49,620 nt of DNA, taken from assembly GCA_015231775.1 (NCBI GenBank), contig JADGAY010000004.1, forward strand, positions 1 through 49,620, in the 5' to 3' direction. Origin of the DNA: Magnetococcales bacterium (lineage in GTDB: Bacteria; Pseudomonadota; Magnetococcia; Magnetococcales; Magnetaquicoccaceae). Under the pieces are notes generated by a model, which did no database searches, had not been told where the DNA came from, and saw only the letters and a program-made list of their open reading frames with translations. How positions within the stretch are numbered: position 1 is the stretch's first letter; each line of letters begins with the position of its first letter. Position numbers and translations under genes: made by a program. Positions 25,733 to 34,947 of this stretch are shown here, piece after piece.

Positions 25733-28700
25733 TCACCTCTCCAGCACCACCCCCAACCGCTCGGCCAGGGCATGCAGTTCCACCCGCGCCAGGCCAAATT
25801 CGAGCCGATCGATCGCCTGGCCCAGACGCAACCCCTCTTCCCGCCCCCCCAACATCGGCATCAACGCCTCCTTAAGATCCTGGGAGGCCAGATCCTGGCG
25901 CGCCAACAGGCCATCCAGCTCCCCCATCAGCGCGGTCACCCAGGTCAGATCCAGCGGCGCCTCGGGAACGGGAGGCGCATCCCCGTCCGCGGACTCCGCG
26001 CGGTCCAACTCCCCCAACCAGAGCCGGATCGCCTCCAAGGTGCGCTCCAGACTCTCCTCCAGCCGCTCCAGACCCGTCAACCATGCCGGGCCCCGCTCCT
26101 GTTTCAACACGTATTCAAACGCCTGAGCCGCGTTGAAAAGCGCCATGGCGTTCAGATTGCCCGCCGACCCCTTCAAGGCATGCACCCGTCTTCGCGCCTG
26201 ATCGACCCCTTCGGGACGACTGTCGTCGAGCAGATCGCGCAAGGTTGCCGGGAGAGCGACGAAATGGCGCAGGAACTCCCCGAGCAGGGAGCGCAGCAGT
26301 CCCTGTTTATGGTTGATCAACTCCAGCAGCCCGGCCCGATCCAGGAGTTCGGCGGATCCGTCCACCCGCATCGCGTCACGCTCGGAGCCCGCACTGGATC
26401 GGAGATGACGGGGGGATCCAGGCCGGGGCGGGATCCATTCGCTCAAGGCGGCAAACAGCTCCACGCGTTGGATCGGTTTGCTGATATGGCCATTCATCCC
26501 GGCCTCCCGTGTCGCGCGTCGATCCTCCTCCAACGCATGCGCGGTCATGGCCAGAATCGGCAAGGCGTTGAAACGGGCATCCGCGCGAATCAACCGGGCT
26601 GCGGCCAAACCGTCCATGATCGGCATCTGCACATCCATCAGCACCAGGTCATACGCGCGGGTGGAGACCATCCGTACCGCCTCCAGGCCATTGCCGGCCA
26701 CCTCGACCTCGATCCCGACACAGGCCATATTCTCCTCGGCCACCTGCCGGTTGATGAGATTATCCTCGACCAGCAACACCCGCACGCCGGACAGGTACCC
26801 CGCCAGGTGGTTCGGATCGGACTCATGACGCACGGCGCGCGCATCACGGACCCGCTCCGGGTCGCAAAGCTCCAGGACCGCCTCGAACAACCGGGTGCAG
26901 CCCACCGGCTTGACCAGCACCCGTTCCCCTTCGGCCTCCGGATCATCCCCTTCTCCGTTCCGGCCATGCACCAGTCTCACCACCCCGCATCCGCCCGCTC
27001 TGGAGGATGGGGAGCGCCCCCCAGCGTCCCCCGACGGTGGATCGCCCAGGAAGGGCTCCCCGGCGATCAGGCGCTCCCGGAACCGACGTGCCATCTCCCC
27101 ATCACCCCAATCGGCCATTTCGTCATCCACCACCACCAGACGAATCGGTTTCTCCATCCCGCGCGCCTGCCCGATCCCCTCGAAGGCCGCTTCCACGCTC
27201 GCCACGGCCACCACCGTGCATTGAAACTGTCGCAACATCGCCGCCACGGCGGCGCGCAATGCCGCGTGGGCGATCACCACCAGCACCGCCAGACCACGCA
27301 ACTCCCGTGGCAGGAGCAGATCCACCGCATCGCCGAGCACGGCGGGCTGGAAACTGGCGGTGAAATGAAAGGTACTCCCCACCCCTGGCCGGCTCTCCAG
27401 CCAGATCCGACCGTTCATCATCTCCACCAGCCGCTTGCAGATCGCCAACCCCAGACCCGATCCCCCATGCATGCGGGTGATGGAGAGATCGGCCTGGGAG
27501 AAGGGCTGAAACAGCCGTCCAGCCTGTTCATCGGTGATGCCGATGCCGGTATCGCGCACCTTGAAATGCAGATGGATCGGCACCTCGCCGGCATGGTGGA
27601 GCCGCTGTACCGACACCTCCACCTCACCCCCTTCGGGCGTGAACTTCACCGCGTTGCCGATCAGGTTCATCAGAATCTGCTCCAGGCGCAACGGATCCCC
27701 ATGCAGGGAGCTTTGACACGCCTCGGACACGGAGAACAGCAGCGTAATCCGCTTGCCCGCGATCTGAACCCGGAACAGCTCGATCAGATGATCGAACAGC
27801 TCACGCGGTTTGAAGTCGATGTTTTCCAGCTCCAGGCGTCCGGCATCGATCTTGGAGAAGTCGAGCAGGTCGTTGATGATGCGCAGCAACGAGCGCGAGG
27901 CCTGGGCGATCTTGTGGAGATAGTCGTGGACCTTGGGGGAGACCTCCTGGGTGAGCGCGAGATCGGTCAGCCCGATCACGGCGTTCATCGGGGTGCGGAT
28001 TTCGTGGCTCATGTTGGCCAGAAAGAGGCTTTTGGACTGATTGGCCGCTTCGGCGACGGCCCTGGAATTGGACAGCTCCCGGGTCATCTCCTGAAGATCC
28101 CGTCCCATGCGGTTGAAGGTTTCAGCCAGCTCGCCGATCTCATCGCGGGTGGTGACCGGAATCGAGGTGTCGAAACGGCCCAGTCCGATGGCGTCCATGC
28201 CCCGACGCAACGCGATGATCGGCGCGGCCAGACGACGCGAGATCCGATAGGCCACGCCGGTGATGATCAGCAGCAGCAGGAACAGCGGCAGCAGCGCCTG
28301 ATGCATGGCCCGCGTGACATGATCGTTCAACATCGCCGCCGTCAGCGGGAAGGCCACCCGGAAGTGCATGGCATGCTCGTCGCCCCCCAACCGGATCTCA
28401 CGGGTGACCATCCCGGTCATCTCGTCCATGGTCAGAACGCCACCGCCGTCGATGGGCTCGAACCCCCGCCCCCTGGCGATGAACAGACGCGCCCCATGAT
28501 AGCCCCCGACCCGCAGATCGGTGACGTGGCGCAGAAAATCCGCCAGATCGCAATGGATCAGCACCACACCGGCCAACTCGCCGATCTCCGGATCCCGCTT
28601 GGGAATGCCGGCCAACAGCGTCCAGCGCCCATCCGCCATCAAAAACGGCCCCCGAAAGCGCAACGCACCTTCCGGACTCCGGATCAGAGCGGCATGCAGG

Positions 28701-29164
28701 GCCCGCGCCTCGGCGTAATAGGGGTCGATTCCGGTGTAATCCGCCAGGTTCACCAGGTCGCGCAGCCGACGATTATCCCCGACCGCCACCCGCTCCGCGC
28801 CGCGACTGTCGAAATAGCGGATCGAGAGAAACAGCCCCCGATGCGCCGAGGCGACATGCAGAAAACTCCGTTCCACATTCGGCTTGATCAGCAGCGACTT
28901 GTCGCCCCAGGCCTGGAGCATCTCATCGAGACCGGAGAGCCTTTCCAGGATGCGCAGGGAGCTTTCCAGGGGAATCACCACCCCACGTTCAAAGGTATCC
29001 GCCGCCTCGTCGAGGGCATGGCGGGCCGACTGTTCCAACTCCTGCTGGATCTGGCGCTTGACGATCACGAACTGCGCGCCCCCGAAGATCAGGATCAGCA
29101 CCACCCCGATCCCCACGAACCAGGCGAGCAGCTTGTGAAAGATCGAGCGGCCCAGCGGAATCAT
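25733..29164 (-). CDS. Sensor hybrid histidine kinase: TM-sensor-TM-HAMP-HisKA-HATPase-REC-REC-HPt
   Basis: A 1143-residue TorS/BarA-style phosphorelay kinase. TM1 is at about 12-35, followed by a large periplasmic Cache-like sensor, TM2 (LLPLFLLLLIITGVAY, about 293-310) and HAMP. HisKA has H387; HATPase shows DTGIGI and GSGLGL. A first receiver-like domain is degenerate (VLVVIAHAAL lacks the acidic pair and carries a Gly/Ser/Arg-rich insert). A second receiver is intact, with D844 in LMDVQMPIMDG and SKPI. HPt has H995 in VHALKGSAGN. The ATG overlaps the stop of the periplasmic binding protein gene by four bases, so that protein is the likely ligand sensor. Confidence 0.93.
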   Translation of the reverse strand: MIPLGRSIFHKLLAWFVGIGVVLILIFGGAQFVIVKRQIQQELEQSARHALDEAADTFERGVVIPLESSLRILERLSGLDEMLQAWGDKSLLIKPNVERSFLHVASAHRGLFLSIRYFDSRGAERVAVGDNRRLRDLVNLADYTGIDPYYAEARALHAALIRSPEGALRFRGPFLMADGRWTLLAGIPKRDPEIGELAGVVLIHCDLADFLRHVTDLRVGGYHGARLFIARGRGFEPIDGGGVLTMDEMTGMVTREIRLGGDEHAMHFRVAFPLTAAMLNDHVTRAMHQALLPLFLLLLIITGVAYRISRRLAAPIIALRRGMDAIGLGRFDTSIPVTTRDEIGELAETFNRMGRDLQEMTRELSNSRAVAEAANQSKSLFLANMSHEIRTPMNAVIGLTDLALTQEVSPKVHDYLHKIAQASRSLLRIINDLLDFSKIDAGRLELENIDFKPRELFDHLIELFRVQIAGKRITLLFSVSEACQSSLHGDPLRLEQILMNLIGNAVKFTPEGGEVEVSVQRLHHAGEVPIHLHFKVRDTGIGITDEQAGRLFQPFSQADLSITRMHGGSGLGLAICKRLVEMMNGRIWLESRPGVGSTFHFTASFQPAVLGDAVDLLLPRELRGLAVLVVIAHAALRAAVAAMLRQFQCTVVAVASVEAAFEGIGQARGMEKPIRLVVVDDEMADWGDGEMARRFRERLIAGEPFLGDPPSGDAGGRSPSSRAGGCGVVRLVHGRNGEGDDPEAEGERVLVKPVGCTRLFEAVLELCDPERVRDARAVRHESDPNHLAGYLSGVRVLLVEDNLINRQVAEENMACVGIEVEVAGNGLEAVRMVSTRAYDLVLMDVQMPIMDGLAAARLIRADARFNALPILAMTAHALEEDRRATREAGMNGHISKPIQRVELFAALSEWIPPRPGSPRHLRSSAGSERDAMRVDGSAELLDRAGLLELINHKQGLLRSLLGEFLRHFVALPATLRDLLDDSRPEGVDQARRRVHALKGSAGNLNAMALFNAAQAFEYVLKQERGPAWLTGLERLEESLERTLEAIRLWLGELDRAESADGDAPPVPEAPLDLTWVTALMGELDGLLARQDLASQDLKEALMPMLGGREEGLRLGQAIDRLEFGLARVELHALAERLGVVLER

Positions 29165-30294
29165 GGCCCGACCGGATGGCGATCCAGGGCCACGGAGCGA
29201 TCGATGATCTCCTCGATGCCGGGCTGGCTCTTGAGGCGACCCTCGAGGCCGAGCTGGCGGGCACGGGTGCGGTTGACGATCAGGGCCCCGCGGGATGGGG
29301 CCACCGGCGGCGTGGTGGCCGGATCCAGCCCCTCGGCCAGGATCCGATGGGCCATGCGTACCGCCTCATAGCCCTGTTTGTAGCCCGAATCGTCGGCCAC
29401 GCATAACACCCCCTCCTCCACGAACTGCTTTTCGTCGCCGATGTCGGGCTTGGCGATGTTGCGCAGATACCAGGCACCCAGAGCCAGTTGATCGACCGGT
29501 CGTCCGGTCGCGTCGCGGATGGTGTTGTGGTTGGTGAGATAAATGGCGTCCACCTGGGTGGCCAACGCCAGGGCACCGCTCTTCCAGGCGGATTCGTCGT
29601 TGGTCACCACCGTTCCCCCGAGCTTGACCGGCAGTTTGCCGGCCTCCTCGAGTCGGTGCAGATCCTTGATCTTGGCCAGACTGGTCTCGGAATCATCCGA
29701 CAACACCCCCAGGGTACGGATTCCGGGTACCAGGCGCATCAGAAACTCCAACCCCTCGCGCATGTAACCGGGTTGATAGACCCCGGTCACGTTGTGCCCC
29801 GGTCGGGCGATGCTGTCGAGGAGTCCGTATTTCAATGGCCAGATGTTGACCCCCCAGAAAACCACGGGGATGGGGGTGTCCAGATAGTGGGAACCGATCA
29901 GTTTGGTGGCGTTGTCATCGCCCAGGAGCAGGAGGTCGGGGGCGAACGCCTCGGCCTCCTCGATGACACGTCGGGCGCTCGCGGCCATCTCCTCCGGACC
30001 GCTCTTGCGCTTGGTATCCATCCAGAGCTTGCGCAGCACCGCCCGCGAGGTCTCGACCCGATCCTCGCGCACGAAGCGGTCGATCTGGGCCTGCTGGTCG
30101 AAATACCCCAACTCCAGCAGAGCGTGATTCACCCCGCGCTGGGTATCCTGGGACCAGAGGTATTCACGATGGTAGCTGCTGATGATGAGAATGCGGTGTT
30201 TTCCCGCGGCGTGGAGAGGGGCGTGGAACAGTACCAAAAACGTAAGGAGCACGAACAGCAGACCTAACCATGATGCGATGCGTCTCTCATCCAT
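29161..30294 (-). CDS. Periplasmic ABC-type substrate-binding protein (ABC_sub_bind family)
   Basis: A 377-residue protein with an N-terminal signal peptide (LGLLFVLLTFLVLFHAPLHAAG) and a two-lobe binding-protein fold: RILIISSYHREYLWSQDTQRGV, APDLLLLGDDNATKLIG, PVVFWGVN, GHNVTGVYQPGYMREGLEFLMRLVPGIRTLGVLSDDSE and DAIYLTNHNTI. This matches the PF04392 family. There are no ABC permease or ATPase genes nearby; it is translationally coupled to the sensor kinase downstream, so it probably delivers a ligand to the kinase sensor domain. Ligand unknown. AGGAG precedes the ATG. Confidence 0.88.
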   Translation of the reverse strand: MDERRIASWLGLLFVLLTFLVLFHAPLHAAGKHRILIISSYHREYLWSQDTQRGVNHALLELGYFDQQAQIDRFVREDRVETSRAVLRKLWMDTKRKSGPEEMAASARRVIEEAEAFAPDLLLLGDDNATKLIGSHYLDTPIPVVFWGVNIWPLKYGLLDSIARPGHNVTGVYQPGYMREGLEFLMRLVPGIRTLGVLSDDSETSLAKIKDLHRLEEAGKLPVKLGGTVVTNDESAWKSGALALATQVDAIYLTNHNTIRDATGRPVDQLALGAWYLRNIAKPDIGDEKQFVEEGVLCVADDSGYKQGYEAVRMAHRILAEGLDPATTPPVAPSRGALIVNRTRARQLGLEGRLKSQPGIEEIIDRSVALDRHPVGP

Positions 30295-30305
30295 CCTGGT
30301 GACTC

Positions 30306-30584
30306 CTAATGTCTTTTCAGATCTCGATAGAAATTTTCATGACTTCCGAGCACCAGGAGTCGCAATTGCGCATCGTTTTCGCGCCATTCATAAGCCAACA
30401 GGGTCAATTGCCCGCCCATGTGGAATTTCAGTACCCGCACGCCAAGCAAATCCCCTTTTTTCTCTTCACCAAGCGTCGGGTCGGCTCGCAATTTGAGGAG
30501 AGCCTCATCCAGATCCTGTTTTTGCACCGGATGAAGTCTCTTGACGCGGTGCTGGAACAGACGGGTCTGAAACAGCACAATCAT
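30306..30584 (-). CDS. RelE/ParE-superfamily toxin
   Basis: A 92-residue basic protein: LFQTRLFQHRVKRLHPVQKQDLDEALLKLRADPTLGEEKKGDLLGVRVLKFHMGGQLTLLAYEWRENDAQLRLLVLGSHENFYRDLKRH. The helix pair followed by GDL.GVRV.KF, a strand-rich 'LLAYEW' and C-terminal 'GSHENFYRDLKR' is typical of RelE/ParE-type toxins, which cleave mRNA on ribosomes or inhibit gyrase. The start overlaps the antitoxin stop (ATGA). The stop lies 11 bp upstream of the binding-protein gene on the same strand. Confidence 0.85.
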   Translation of the reverse strand: MIVLFQTRLFQHRVKRLHPVQKQDLDEALLKLRADPTLGEEKKGDLLGVRVLKFHMGGQLTLLAYEWRENDAQLRLLVLGSHENFYRDLKRH

Positions 30585-30790
30585 CCGAGCTGATATTCTT
30601 GAAGTTCGGTTTCCTGACGCGCCAGAAGAATATCCTTGATAATGGCATAATTCAGATCAGGATTCTCTTCCGCGATCTTTCCGATCGAAGACCAGAATTC
30701 AATCTGTCCAGGCAGGGAGCGTTGAAACACCTGGGCATGTTGCCGCGCTTCGGCAGCCAGGGTATCGGAGATTTGAATCGTCGTGGACAT
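30581..30790 (-). CDS. ParD-like antitoxin
   Basis: A 69-residue protein beginning MSTTIQISDTLAAEARQHAQVFQRSLPGQIEFWSSIGKIAEENPDLNYAII. The 'IQISD.LA..AR..A....RS...QIE.W..IG..AEENPDL' pattern is that of ParD-like (PF11903-type) ribbon-helix-helix antitoxins. It probably neutralises the downstream toxin and autorepresses the pair. GGAG lies 8 bases before the ATG. The pair sits between a TorR-like regulator and the binding-protein/kinase genes, all on the minus strand. The 30791-30912 gap holds no other gene. Confidence 0.85.
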   Translation of the reverse strand: MSTTIQISDTLAAEARQHAQVFQRSLPGQIEFWSSIGKIAEENPDLNYAIIKDILLARQETELQEYQLG

Positions 30791-30912
30791 CGCGGCGCTC
30801 CCCGTGCTTGAAAGCGATCTTGGAAACCAGCAAACCTTGCCAAGAGATTACACGTCACGCCTCAAGATTGAAAGAAAAAATACCTATGAACAGCGAAATC
30901 ATTAACGACGAT

Positions 30913-31620
30913 TCATTCACGTTCCGAAAGAAACTGATAGCCAACACCATGCACGGTGACGAGCATGCGTGGCATGGAGGATTCGTTGAGCTTGCGGCGC
31001 AGGCGGTTGACCATCACGTCGATGGTGCGATCGCTGGGCATCCAGTCGCGGCTGCTGACCGCATCGAGGAGCTGGTCACGGGTGAAGACCCGACCGGGCT
31101 TGCGCACGAACACCGACAGCAGGAGATATTCCCCATTGGTCAAGGGGACCACCTCGCCCTCCGGCGAGGTGAGACGGCGCCGTTCGGTATCCAGGGTCCA
31201 ACCTTTGAAGAGGTGCCGCGTGATGGCGGCATCCTCTTCCAGACGCTGCTTGCGGGTGCGACGCAGGAGGTTTTTGACCCGAATCAGAAGTTCGCGGTCG
31301 TTGAAGGGTTTGACCACATAGTCGTCCGCGCCGAGTTCCAGGCCGACGATCCGGTCCACATTCTCCCCCCGGCCCGTCACCAGAATGATGCCGATCTCGG
31401 AGCGCCGGCGCAGAGCCCTGGTCAACGAGAAGCCATCCTCATCGGGAAGATTGATATCCAGCAGCACCAGATCGATCGCCTGCTCTTCCAGGGTCTCCCA
31501 CATGGCGGCGCCGCTCTCGACCCGCGAGACCGCATACCCCTCCTTCTCGAAGCAGGCGGCAAGCAACTCCCGTGTCACGGGATCGTCCTCGACGACCAAC
31601 AGATGCGCGGACCCATTCAT
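30913..31620 (-). CDS. OmpR/PhoB-family response regulator, TorR-like
   Basis: A 235-residue protein with a receiver (LLVVEDDP, phospho-Asp D55 in VLLDINLPDEDG, KPF) and a C-terminal winged-helix DNA-binding domain (LTNGEYLLLSVFVRKPGRVFTRDQLLDAVSSRDWMPSDRTIDVMVNRLRRKL...VHGVGYQF). The sequence resembles TorR, which receives phosphate from a TorS-type hybrid kinase that senses through a periplasmic binding protein. Both kinds of partner are encoded 0.6-4.5 kb downstream on the same strand, separated by the toxin-antitoxin pair. It is divergent from the REC-PAS-kinase gene. Confidence 0.9.
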   Translation of the reverse strand: MNGSAHLLVVEDDPVTRELLAACFEKEGYAVSRVESGAAMWETLEEQAIDLVLLDINLPDEDGFSLTRALRRRSEIGIILVTGRGENVDRIVGLELGADDYVVKPFNDRELLIRVKNLLRRTRKQRLEEDAAITRHLFKGWTLDTERRRLTSPEGEVVPLTNGEYLLLSVFVRKPGRVFTRDQLLDAVSSRDWMPSDRTIDVMVNRLRRKLNESSMPRMLVTVHGVGYQFLSERE

Positions 31621-32042
31621 GACAATTTGTTACACTCCGACACCATGTCCAGACAATGCCCTCCATGTATATTACCAATAAGACTCATGCCACCGGGAAT
31701 CATTCCAATCAGTCTATACCCACCCGGAATGAACAATCAAGATTACTCAACCATTCACGCGCTACCTCCTACGAATTCGATTACTTCGAATTGAAGAAAC
31801 GGTTTTTCATTTACAATATGTTAACATTTGCGCCGTGCCAGATCCGATCCGACCACCGGAATGGCGCGCTTGGCCCATCGTCCCCCAGATCTCCGCGGCC
31901 CTTTGAACGGCAAAAAAATCGTCTTTTCACACACCAACTTTTCCGCAATCGCGAAAAACGTGGTATCGTACATGCAATACACCTTGAAACATGATGCGAT
32001 TGGGGACACCTGAACCAAAAAGAGGCACGGATTATCAAAACC
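31621..32042. promoter_or_regulatory. Divergent intergenic region
   Basis: A 422-bp moderately AT-rich region between the divergent regulator gene and the REC-PAS-kinase gene. I see no convincing ORF. An imperfect inverted repeat AATTCGAttacTTCGAATT lies near 31770-31790 and could be an operator. No strong -35/-10 pair was found by eye for either gene. Confidence 0.3.
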
Positions 32043-33977
32043 ATGGATGAGACACTCATCGCCCTGGTCGTGGACGACAACCTGATGGAACGGACTCTGT
32101 TGTCCGCGCTGATCAAAAAACTCACCCGCTGGACCATCACCCCCATCGCATGCGCCACCGTGGATGAAGCGATCCGACAGGTGGAGCGCCACGGCGACCC
32201 CCATCTGGCCTTCATCGACTACCGACTCGACCATGAATCCGGCATCGATCTGATCCGTCGCCTCAAGGGGATGGGCAGTCGGGCGGGATGCATCCTGTTC
32301 ACCGGCACGGAAGGGGACGAGGCGCTTCTGGAGGCGGTTCGGGTGGGCGCGGACGACTATCTGCGCAAGAGCGAGTTGAGCATCGAGGTGCTCAACCGGG
32401 CGATCCATCATGTGTTGGAGAAATGTCGCAGTGCCCGGAATCTCGAGGCCGCCCTCAACGAACTCCAAAAGGCCAAGTCCCTGCTGGAAAAGCGGGTTGA
32501 AAACGAAGCGGAGAACTTAAGCGAGGCGCGGGAACGACTCGATGCCATCGCCTCGGCGGCCCTGGATCCAATCATGATCCTGGACGATCAGATGCGGGTC
32601 ACCTTCTGGAATCCCGCCGCCGCGCGGGTTTTCGGCCATGCCCCGGAGGAGATCCTGGGACGTTCGGTCCTGGAGTTGCTGCCCGCGAGCGAATTCGCCA
32701 CCCGTCTGCAAAACAGCTTCAAGGGGTTCAGCCGCACCGGCAAAGGGACGATGATCGGTCGCGTGACCGAATTCGTGGTCAAGCGCAAGAACGGCAAGAG
32801 CTTTCCAGCGGAGGCCTCCAGCTCGTCGGTCCAGATCCGGGGTGTCTGGCATGTGGTGGTGATCCTGCGCGACGTCACCCGGCACCGCAAGACCGAGGCC
32901 GCCTTGCGCCGCGCCAGCGATGACGCCCAGCAGGCCACCCGGCTCAAGGATCAGTTCGTCTCCCTGGTGGCCCACGACCTGCGCGGTCCGTTCACCTCGA
33001 TTCTCGGCTTTCTGGAACTGCTCGACAACGATCCCAAAAACCCCCTGAGCAAAAAACAGAAGGGGTATCTGAACTGGATCAGCGAAAGCAGCGCAAAAAT
33101 GCTCGACCTGATCAACGAAATCCTCAACATCAGCCGTCTGAAAACCGGCAAGATCGTCCCGGAACCACGCTTCTTCAACGCCCGCTTCTTCGGCGACAAG
33201 GCCCTGGATTCGATCCGTCCCATGGCCGACCAGAAGGGGATCGAACTGTTGAACACGCTGCCGGAGTCGTTCCGCGTGCATGCCGATCCAGCCCTGTTTG
33301 GCGAGGTGCTGCACAATCTGCTCACCAATGCGGTCAAGTTCTGCAGTCGGGGCGATCGCATCACCCTGTTGCGTCCCAACGGCAAGCCCTCGACCTTGGC
33401 CGTGCTCGATACCGGCGTCGGCATCCGCGAAAAACGGATCGCCAAACTCTTCAACCTCGAGGAGAAGACCTCCACGATCGGCACCGCCGGCGAACACGGC
33501 ACCGGCTACGGGCTCCCCTTCAGCCGCGACCTGCTGCGCGCCCATCACGGCGATCTGACCGTCGAGTCCAAGGAGGGGATCGGCAGTATCTTCTACGCCC
33601 AACTGCCGGAGGTGGTGCCCAAGGCGCTCATCATCGACGATGACGCCGAGTTCCGCCAACTGCTGGTGGCCTTTCTGCATCAGGAGGGGGTGCGCACCGT
33701 GGAGTCCGCCGATGGTCTGGATGCCCTCGCCACCCTGCAATCCAACGTCTGCCATCTGATCATCTGCGACGTGCAGATGCCGAGTCTGGACGGCTTCGGA
33801 TTTTTGAGCCGGGTGCGCGAGGATCCGAAAACCCGCCAGATCCCGGTGATCCTGGTGACCGGAGACAATGCCATCGAAACCCGCGAAACCGCCTTCCGAC
33901 TCGGGGCCAACGACTTCATCACCAAACCCTTCACGCCGATGGAGTTCATTCCCCGCGTGCGCCGTTTCCTGGGCTAG
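32043..33977 (+). CDS. Soluble hybrid kinase: REC-PAS-HisKA-HATPase-REC
   Basis: A 644-residue cytoplasmic protein without membrane segments. An N-terminal receiver (VVDDNLMERT, D59 in FIDYRLDHESG) is followed by a coiled coil (about 125-160), a PAS domain (about 160-285; MILDDQMRVTFWNPAAARVFG), HisKA with H311 in VAHDLRGPF, and HATPase with DTGVGI and GTGYGL. The C-terminal receiver has D576 in ICDVQMPSLDG and TKPF. A kinase flanked by two receivers suggests it takes phosphate from another relay and returns it. No clear Shine-Dalgarno precedes the ATG. rsmA starts 5 bp after its stop. Confidence 0.92.
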   Translation: MDETLIALVVDDNLMERTLLSALIKKLTRWTITPIACATVDEAIRQVERHGDPHLAFIDYRLDHESGIDLIRRLKGMGSRAGCILFTGTEGDEALLEAVRVGADDYLRKSELSIEVLNRAIHHVLEKCRSARNLEAALNELQKAKSLLEKRVENEAENLSEARERLDAIASAALDPIMILDDQMRVTFWNPAAARVFGHAPEEILGRSVLELLPASEFATRLQNSFKGFSRTGKGTMIGRVTEFVVKRKNGKSFPAEASSSSVQIRGVWHVVVILRDVTRHRKTEAALRRASDDAQQATRLKDQFVSLVAHDLRGPFTSILGFLELLDNDPKNPLSKKQKGYLNWISESSAKMLDLINEILNISRLKTGKIVPEPRFFNARFFGDKALDSIRPMADQKGIELLNTLPESFRVHADPALFGEVLHNLLTNAVKFCSRGDRITLLRPNGKPSTLAVLDTGVGIREKRIAKLFNLEEKTSTIGTAGEHGTGYGLPFSRDLLRAHHGDLTVESKEGIGSIFYAQLPEVVPKALIIDDDAEFRQLLVAFLHQEGVRTVESADGLDALATLQSNVCHLIICDVQMPSLDGFGFLSRVREDPKTRQIPVILVTGDNAIETRETAFRLGANDFITKPFTPMEFIPRVRRFLG

Positions 33978-33982
33978 AGACG

Positions 33983-34810
33983 ATGCACGACGCCAAGCGC
34001 CCCCTCTTTCCCCAGGCCAAAAAGCGGCTGGGACAGCACTTTCTCGCGGACGAATCCATCGCCCAGGCGATTGTCGCCGCCTCCGGCGTGGGGCCGGACC
34101 AGCGGGTGGTGGAGATCGGTCCCGGACCCGGCGCCTTGACCATCTGGCTGCTGCGCGCTTGTGGGCGGGTCTGGGCGATCGAATTCGACGCCTCCCTGGT
34201 GCCGCTGCTGGAGAATCGGGTCAAGGGGCTGGGAGCGCTGCATGTGGAGCGTGCCGACGCCTTGCGGGTCGATTATCGGGCCCTGGCAGAGCACCTGGGA
34301 GGGAAACTGACCATCGTGGCCAACCTCCCCTACAACGTCGGCACGGCCATTCTGATGCATCTGGTGGAGCAGCGGGAGGCGATCGCGGGGATGACCGTGA
34401 TGTTGCAAACCGAGGTGGCGGAACGACTCGCGGCAACCCCCGGATCCAAGGCGTATGGGGCCCTGTCGGTGGTTTGCGGGATGTGGATGGACGTCGAGCC
34501 GGTGCTGGAGGTACCCCCCACCTCCTTCCGTCCCCCCCCCAAGGTCAACTCCACGGTGATCCGCCTCACCCCCCGTCCGGCCCCCCTGGCCGAAACGCGG
34601 GATCTGGAACGCTTCTCCCAGGTGGTGCATGCCGCCTTCGGGCAGCGCCGCAAGGTGCTCGCCAACGCCCTCAAGTCGATCCACGCGGAGTCGCGCGCCT
34701 GGTTGATCCGTGCCGGCATCGATCCGGAACGACGCGGCGAGACCCTTTCGATCGCGGAGTTCGCCCATCTGACCAATGTGTTGGTCGATGACCACGGACC
34801 AACCTGCTGA
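33983..34810 (+). CDS. rsmA: 16S rRNA dimethyladenosine transferase
   Basis: A 275-residue KsgA/RsmA enzyme. AKKRLGQHFLADESIAQAIV, SAM motif VVEIGPGPGALT, the catalytic NLPYNVGT and SFRPPPKVNSTVIRLTPR are all present, with the C-terminal helical domain AFGQRRKVLANAL. It dimethylates A1518 and A1519 of 16S rRNA late in small-subunit assembly. It starts 5 bp after the kinase stop and is probably cotranscribed with it, though the functions seem unrelated. Confidence 0.95.
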   Translation: MHDAKRPLFPQAKKRLGQHFLADESIAQAIVAASGVGPDQRVVEIGPGPGALTIWLLRACGRVWAIEFDASLVPLLENRVKGLGALHVERADALRVDYRALAEHLGGKLTIVANLPYNVGTAILMHLVEQREAIAGMTVMLQTEVAERLAATPGSKAYGALSVVCGMWMDVEPVLEVPPTSFRPPPKVNSTVIRLTPRPAPLAETRDLERFSQVVHAAFGQRRKVLANALKSIHAESRAWLIRAGIDPERRGETLSIAEFAHLTNVLVDDHGPTC

Positions 34811-34900
34811 CGATGAAGTTCCGGAAGGATGATGCTTAAGAAGAATGGTGCGGCGGGAGAATGGGATGGCTGGCGGGTGTCGCGGGTCCAACGAATCCAT

Positions 34901-34938
34901 CTCCCGATGAGAGCCTGTGACTGGCCTCCCATCGGGAG
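34901..34938. terminator. Hairpin between convergent rsmA and CheX-like gene
   Basis: CTCCCGATG / CATCGGGAG form a perfect 9-bp stem with a 20-base loop in the 137-bp gap between the two converging genes. It may act on both transcripts; no T-run is present. Confidence 0.45.
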
Positions 34939-34947
34939 CGCAACCGC

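Noticed and set aside
25679-29371. 1230-residue plus-strand ORF
   Set aside because: Antisense of the hybrid kinase and binding-protein genes, which have complete motifs and coupled starts.
31622-31635. Shared 11-mer TTTGTTACACT near 31625 and, inverted, near 35570
   Set aside because: Considered as a common operator, but only two copies, in different positions relative to genes; likely chance.
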